From contig JAJUKC010000002.1 of NCBI GenBank assembly GCA_029264995.1, positions 1-64,000 on the forward strand: 64,000 bases of DNA, given 5' to 3'. The notes beneath the pieces are model-generated. The model had not been told where the DNA came from and ran no database searches. It saw only the letters and a program-made list of their open reading frames with translations. The DNA comes from Marinobacter sp. (GTDB lineage: Bacteria > Pseudomonadota > Gammaproteobacteria > Pseudomonadales > Oleiphilaceae). Of this stretch, positions 60,452 to 64,000 are shown piece after piece. The position numbers and the translations under genes are program-made. The first letter of the stretch is position 1; the number at the start of each line of letters is the position of its first letter.

Positions 60452-62590
60452 ATGTTCAGGGATCTCAGCGTGATCAGTCACGGTGCGGCAGCCGCTGTCT
60501 TCGCGGTTCTGGCCGCTCTCGTGGCTACCCGTTATCTTCGGCGCGACATTGATCGTGCTCTGTTCCTTGCTGCCACCGTGACCGCCCTGTGGGCCTCCGT
60601 ACTGGTTACCCAGAGCCTCTGGGGATCGCCCGGGTTCTTCACCCGCTATCTGTTGGAACTGCTCAGAGACACCGCCTGGATACTCCTGCTGTTCGCCATG
60701 CTTCGCGACGGTTTTCGCCAGGGCCGATTTGGCAGTCAGATCAAAAAAGTATTGGGTGCCGCGACGGCGATACTGATTATCACCTTACTGGCCCTTGGTA
60801 CACTGGAGTTCGCCCTTAATATCGATCTGTTCAGCGGTAAAACCAAAGTAATTGGCCAGATAGCCCTGTCACTTCTGGGCCTGTCTCTGGTCGAACAGAT
60901 CTGGAGAAACTCTACCGCCTTCGGCCGGTCCAGCATGAAGTACCTGTGCATCGGCGTTGCCACCATCTTCGCCTTTGATTTCTTCATGTATGCCGATGCA
61001 CTGCTGTTCGGGCAAGTCGCGGATTCGTTCTGGAATGCCCGCGGATTTGTGAACGCCGCACTCATGCCCCTGTTCGCCATCAATGTTGTGAACACACGCA
61101 AACAACCAGTGGACTTCCAGCTTTCCCGTTCGGCGGTCTTCCACGCCGGCACCCTCATCTTCGCCGGCGGCTACCTGTTGCTGCTGGCCATCGGCGGTTA
61201 CTACGTGCGGGCTCTCGGTGGTGAGTGGGGCGAAGCCCTTCAGGTTCTTTTCATCACCGTCTCCCTGGCGTTTCTGGTCACACTTCTGTTGTCGCGGCGT
61301 ATTCGTGGCCGCCTGATGGTATTTATCAGCCAGAACTTCTTCGACTACAAGTACGACTACCGGGAAGAATGGCTCAAGCTCACCAAGGAACTGGCCAATC
61401 TGAGCAACGAACCGCCCCTGCCCGAGCGAGTGGTGCGCATTCTGGCCGGACTGGTGGAAAGCAATGCCGGTGCGATCTGGATAAAGGGCGAGCAAAAAGA
61501 TTTCCACCTGAAAGCCAGCGTGAACATCGCCACACCCAAGTACACCATCATTGATGAAGACTCGGACATGGTGAAGTTCTTCAAAGATCGTGAATGGATC
61601 ATAGACCTGAGCGAATACCGGGAAGACCCGGTGAGCTACAACCTGCTGGAAATACCAGACTCCATCACCAAGACCCCGGAAGCCTGGCTGATCATCCCTC
61701 TGTATCTCGATAACGAACTCTACGGCATTGCCATGGTCGGCGCGCCCTACGCCAGGGTGGAGCTTAACTGGGAGAACTTCGACCTGATCAAGGTAGTGGC
61801 CCGCCAGACCTGTAACCTCATCGCTCAGAACGACGCCCAGAACCGGCTCTCACGGGCCATGCAGTTTGAAGCCGTCAGCAAGGCCAGCGCGTTCATGGTG
61901 CACGATCTGAAAACACTGATCGCCCAGTTGTCCCTGCTGGTCAAGAATGCCCCCAAACACCGGAATAATCCGGCCTTTATCGACGACATGATTGCCACCA
62001 CCGATCATGCGGTCCGTAAAATGTCGAACCTCGTGGATCATATCCGCAAACCATCCTCCGGGGCGGACGAGCAACGTGCTCCCATAGACCTGACCCAACT
62101 GGTCCGCGAGCTGATTGAAGACAACAGCCGCCGCAGCCCGGCACCGATGCTACTGGGTGCTCCACCCGCCATCCAGGTATGCGCCGACAAAGAACAGCTG
62201 CGCAGCGTGCTGGGCCACCTGATTAGCAACGCCCAGGACGCCACGGCTCCAACCGGGGAAATCACACTGAACCTGAAAACGGCCAAAGGCAGCGTGGTGC
62301 TGTTTATCCAGGATACCGGCAGCGGCATGACGGAAGAGTTTATCCGCACCCGGCTTTTCAAACCCTTCGAAAGCACCAAAGGGCTTACCGGCATGGGCAT
62401 TGGAGCCTATCAGGCCCGGGAATACATACAGGAGCTCGGCGGTTCAATTGACGTAACCAGCGAGCCCGGTCTGGGCTCCTGCTTTTCGGTACGTATTCCG
62501 CTGGCCAATGCGGCGACCGGTGAAGTGACCGGGAACAAGCCGGAACCGACAGATTCCGGTTTGCACGAAGGCAGGCAAGCCGTCAATTAA
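60452..62590 (+). CDS. prsK: PEP-CTERM/XrtA system histidine kinase PrsK
   Basis: A 712-residue membrane histidine kinase. Roughly eight to ten N-terminal transmembrane helices (first 300 residues, ending near LLLSRRIRGRLMVFISQNFF) lead to a GAF-like domain, then the phosphoacceptor FMVHDLKTLIAQLSLLVKNA and an ATPase domain (ISNAQDATAPTGEI, DTGSGMTEEFI, GMGIGAYQAREYI). This order is that of PrsK, partner of PrsR in genomes with exosortase XrtA and PEP-CTERM proteins. Cognate exopolysaccharide/exosortase genes are outside the window. Confidence 0.93.
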   Translation: MFRDLSVISHGAAAAVFAVLAALVATRYLRRDIDRALFLAATVTALWASVLVTQSLWGSPGFFTRYLLELLRDTAWILLLFAMLRDGFRQGRFGSQIKKVLGAATAILIITLLALGTLEFALNIDLFSGKTKVIGQIALSLLGLSLVEQIWRNSTAFGRSSMKYLCIGVATIFAFDFFMYADALLFGQVADSFWNARGFVNAALMPLFAINVVNTRKQPVDFQLSRSAVFHAGTLIFAGGYLLLLAIGGYYVRALGGEWGEALQVLFITVSLAFLVTLLLSRRIRGRLMVFISQNFFDYKYDYREEWLKLTKELANLSNEPPLPERVVRILAGLVESNAGAIWIKGEQKDFHLKASVNIATPKYTIIDEDSDMVKFFKDREWIIDLSEYREDPVSYNLLEIPDSITKTPEAWLIIPLYLDNELYGIAMVGAPYARVELNWENFDLIKVVARQTCNLIAQNDAQNRLSRAMQFEAVSKASAFMVHDLKTLIAQLSLLVKNAPKHRNNPAFIDDMIATTDHAVRKMSNLVDHIRKPSSGADEQRAPIDLTQLVRELIEDNSRRSPAPMLLGAPPAIQVCADKEQLRSVLGHLISNAQDATAPTGEITLNLKTAKGSVVLFIQDTGSGMTEEFIRTRLFKPFESTKGLTGMGIGAYQAREYIQELGGSIDVTSEPGLGSCFSVRIPLANAATGEVTGNKPEPTDSGLHEGRQAVN

Positions 62591-62725
62591 CCGACGGCCA
62601 AGACTATTTTGTGAAGCGAGCATTGCAAAGTGTCAATGTTCAGTTAAGAATCAGAGTCATGGAATCGCGTTCGCCTCATGGGCGTCTATCCGATATGAAC
62701 ACGGAACAAAGGACTGGTTGTTGTT

Positions 62726-64000
62726 GTGAAGCAGTTATTGATAGTCGAGGATGATCCTGGCCTCCAGAGCCAGATGCGATGGTGCTTCAGTGAAGACATT
62801 GAAGTCTCGGTAGCCGCTGATCGGGAGGCAGCGCTAACGGCACTTCGGCGTCTTGAGCCTGAAGTGGTGACGCTGGATCTTGGCTTGCCACCCGACCCCG
62901 GCGGCGCCACTGAAGGTTTCGCCCTGCTGGAAGACATCCTTCGCCTGGCGCCCATGACCAAAGTGATCGTGGTGACTGGCAGGGAAGACAAGGAAAACGC
63001 CGTCAAGGCCATAGGCATGGGAGCCTGCGACTTCTATCAGAAGCCCCTGGATGCCGACATCCTCACCTTTGTGGTAAATCGGGCATTCCGCCTCGCGGAA
63101 CTGGAAAAAGAAAACCGCGAACTGTCCTCGCAAGGCAATGGCACCAACATCAAAGGCATTGTTGCCGCCAGCCCCGAAATGCTGGTGATTTGCCGCACGG
63201 TTGAAAAAGTTGCGCCTACCGATGTCACCACCCTGATTACCGGAGAAACCGGTACCGGCAAGGAACTTCTGGCCCGGGCCCTGCACGACCTGAGCCATCG
63301 CGCCGACAAACCCTTTGCGGCCATCAATTGCGCCGCCATTCCGGAAAACCTGCTGGAAAGCGAACTGTTCGGGTTCGAGAAAGGCTCCTTTACCGGCGCG
63401 ACCCAGTCCAAGAAAGGCAAGATTGAGAGCGCCAACGGCGGCACCCTGTTTCTCGACGAGATTGGCGATATGCCGATGGCACTGCAGGCCAAACTGCTTC
63501 GCTTCCTGCAGGAACGAGTGGTCGACCGGGTAGGTTCGGTAAAACCGATTCCCGTTGATGTCCGGGTGGTGTGCGCCACCCACCGGAATGTTCAGGACCT
63601 GATTGCCCAGGGCGATTTCCGGGAAGACCTGTATTACCGGATCAGTGAAATCACACTGGATGTGCCTGCCCTGCGTGAACGGGATGGCGACCCACTGGTG
63701 ATCGCACAATCCCTCCTGAAAACCCTGGGGAAACAAATGGACCGCCCTAACCTCACGTTCTCGGACGATGCGGTTCAGGCAATCAATGCCTACAGCTGGC
63801 CAGGCAATGTGCGTGAAATGATCAACAAGGTGAAGCGGGCGATCATCATGGCGGATGGCAAGCGCATTACCGCCGAAGACCTGGTTCTGCCCCTTGAAGC
63901 GTGCGACACCGACTTTCAGCTCAACCTGCGCCAGGTACGTGAAGCGGCAGAACGAAAGGCGATTATTCAGGCCCTCACCACCAGTAATTTCAACATGGCT
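62726..64000 (+). CDS. prsR: PEP-CTERM-system sigma-54-dependent response regulator PrsR (3' end beyond window)
   Basis: The first 425 residues of an NtrC-type activator. A receiver domain (KQLLIVEDDPGLQSQMRW; phospho-Asp in TLDLGLPPDPGG) leads to the AAA+ domain with Walker A TGETGTGKELLARALHD, Walker B GGTLFLDEIGDMPM, and the start of the Fis-type HTH. The sigma-54 contact loop reads GSFTGA, a variant of GAFTGA. The start is GTG at 62726 with AAAGGA 12 bases upstream; only that start fits the receiver fold. It follows prsK by 135 bases. Confidence 0.94.
   Translation, partial: MKQLLIVEDDPGLQSQMRWCFSEDIEVSVAADREAALTALRRLEPEVVTLDLGLPPDPGGATEGFALLEDILRLAPMTKVIVVTGREDKENAVKAIGMGACDFYQKPLDADILTFVVNRAFRLAELEKENRELSSQGNGTNIKGIVAASPEMLVICRTVEKVAPTDVTTLITGETGTGKELLARALHDLSHRADKPFAAINCAAIPENLLESELFGFEKGSFTGATQSKKGKIESANGGTLFLDEIGDMPMALQAKLLRFLQERVVDRVGSVKPIPVDVRVVCATHRNVQDLIAQGDFREDLYYRISEITLDVPALRERDGDPLVIAQSLLKTLGKQMDRPNLTFSDDAVQAINAYSWPGNVREMINKVKRAIIMADGKRITAEDLVLPLEACDTDFQLNLRQVREAAERKAIIQALTTSNFNMA

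Overview
The window reads as chromosomal DNA of a marine gammaproteobacterium, most likely Marinobacter or a close relative. This rests on recalled family resemblance and gene order, not on a search. Pointers are the orders holB-pilZ, prmB-aroC, ffs-dnaX-ybaB-recR and rnd-ycgL-ycgN, together with ThrH, a FabH2-type ketoacyl-ACP synthase, a DUF3336 patatin and the PrsK/PrsR pair of the PEP-CTERM/exosortase system. Coding density is high, GC looks moderately high throughout, and no tRNA, rRNA operon, prophage or CRISPR array is visible. One degenerate mobile element was found.

Layout. 1-1049: 5' part of leuC facing a LysR-type regulator across a gap holding two long stem-loop repeats. 1931-5141: prmB-aroC-MFS operon (minus strand), whose MFS gene appears to use an ATC start. 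5217-12813: seven tightly packed minus-strand genes: DUF58, TgpA-like transglutaminase, holB, pilZ, alpha/beta hydrolase, DUF4892-OmpA envelope protein and patatin. 13068-15333: three exported proteins of unknown role. 15550-22553: amino acid and sulfur metabolism (pabB, thrH, cysH, cysB) and a large MalT-like LuxR regulator. 22801-29722: mlaA, DUF3336 lipase, gspA, gspB and dinG in one direction. 29811-37906: acyl-lipid genes (thioesterase, fabH2-like, fadD, MaoC hydratase) around hrpA; the fabH2-like gene has a clear palindromic operator over its promoter.

37920-46490 is the most intriguing region. It is a nine-gene minus-strand operon encoding an ExbB/TolQ-type proton channel, two ExbD-type subunits (one lacking the membrane aspartate), an AgmX/PglI-TonB-like coupling protein, a small TPR lipoprotein, two large exported TPR proteins and two small exported proteins. 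The parts list resembles the Agl-Glt gliding machinery of Myxococcus and predicts a trans-envelope, proton-motive-force-driven machine of unknown purpose. Just upstream a plus-strand terminator with no annotated gene marks a candidate small RNA. 46835-56183 is another unidirectional run: dnaX, ybaB, recR, rnd, ycgL, ycgN, a small membrane protein, a TIGR03503-like VWA membrane protein, a MoxR ATPase and a CoxE-like VWA protein. The last four look like a MoxR-VWA chaperone or assembly module.

56303-60327 holds 4.5S RNA, a frameshifted 2-oxoglutarate/Fe(II) oxygenase, a 264-bp IS5-type MITE with intact target-site duplication, and a yeaD-acyltransferase-epimerase operon. The window ends with prsK and the 5' part of prsR, implying an exopolysaccharide/exosortase locus elsewhere in the genome.
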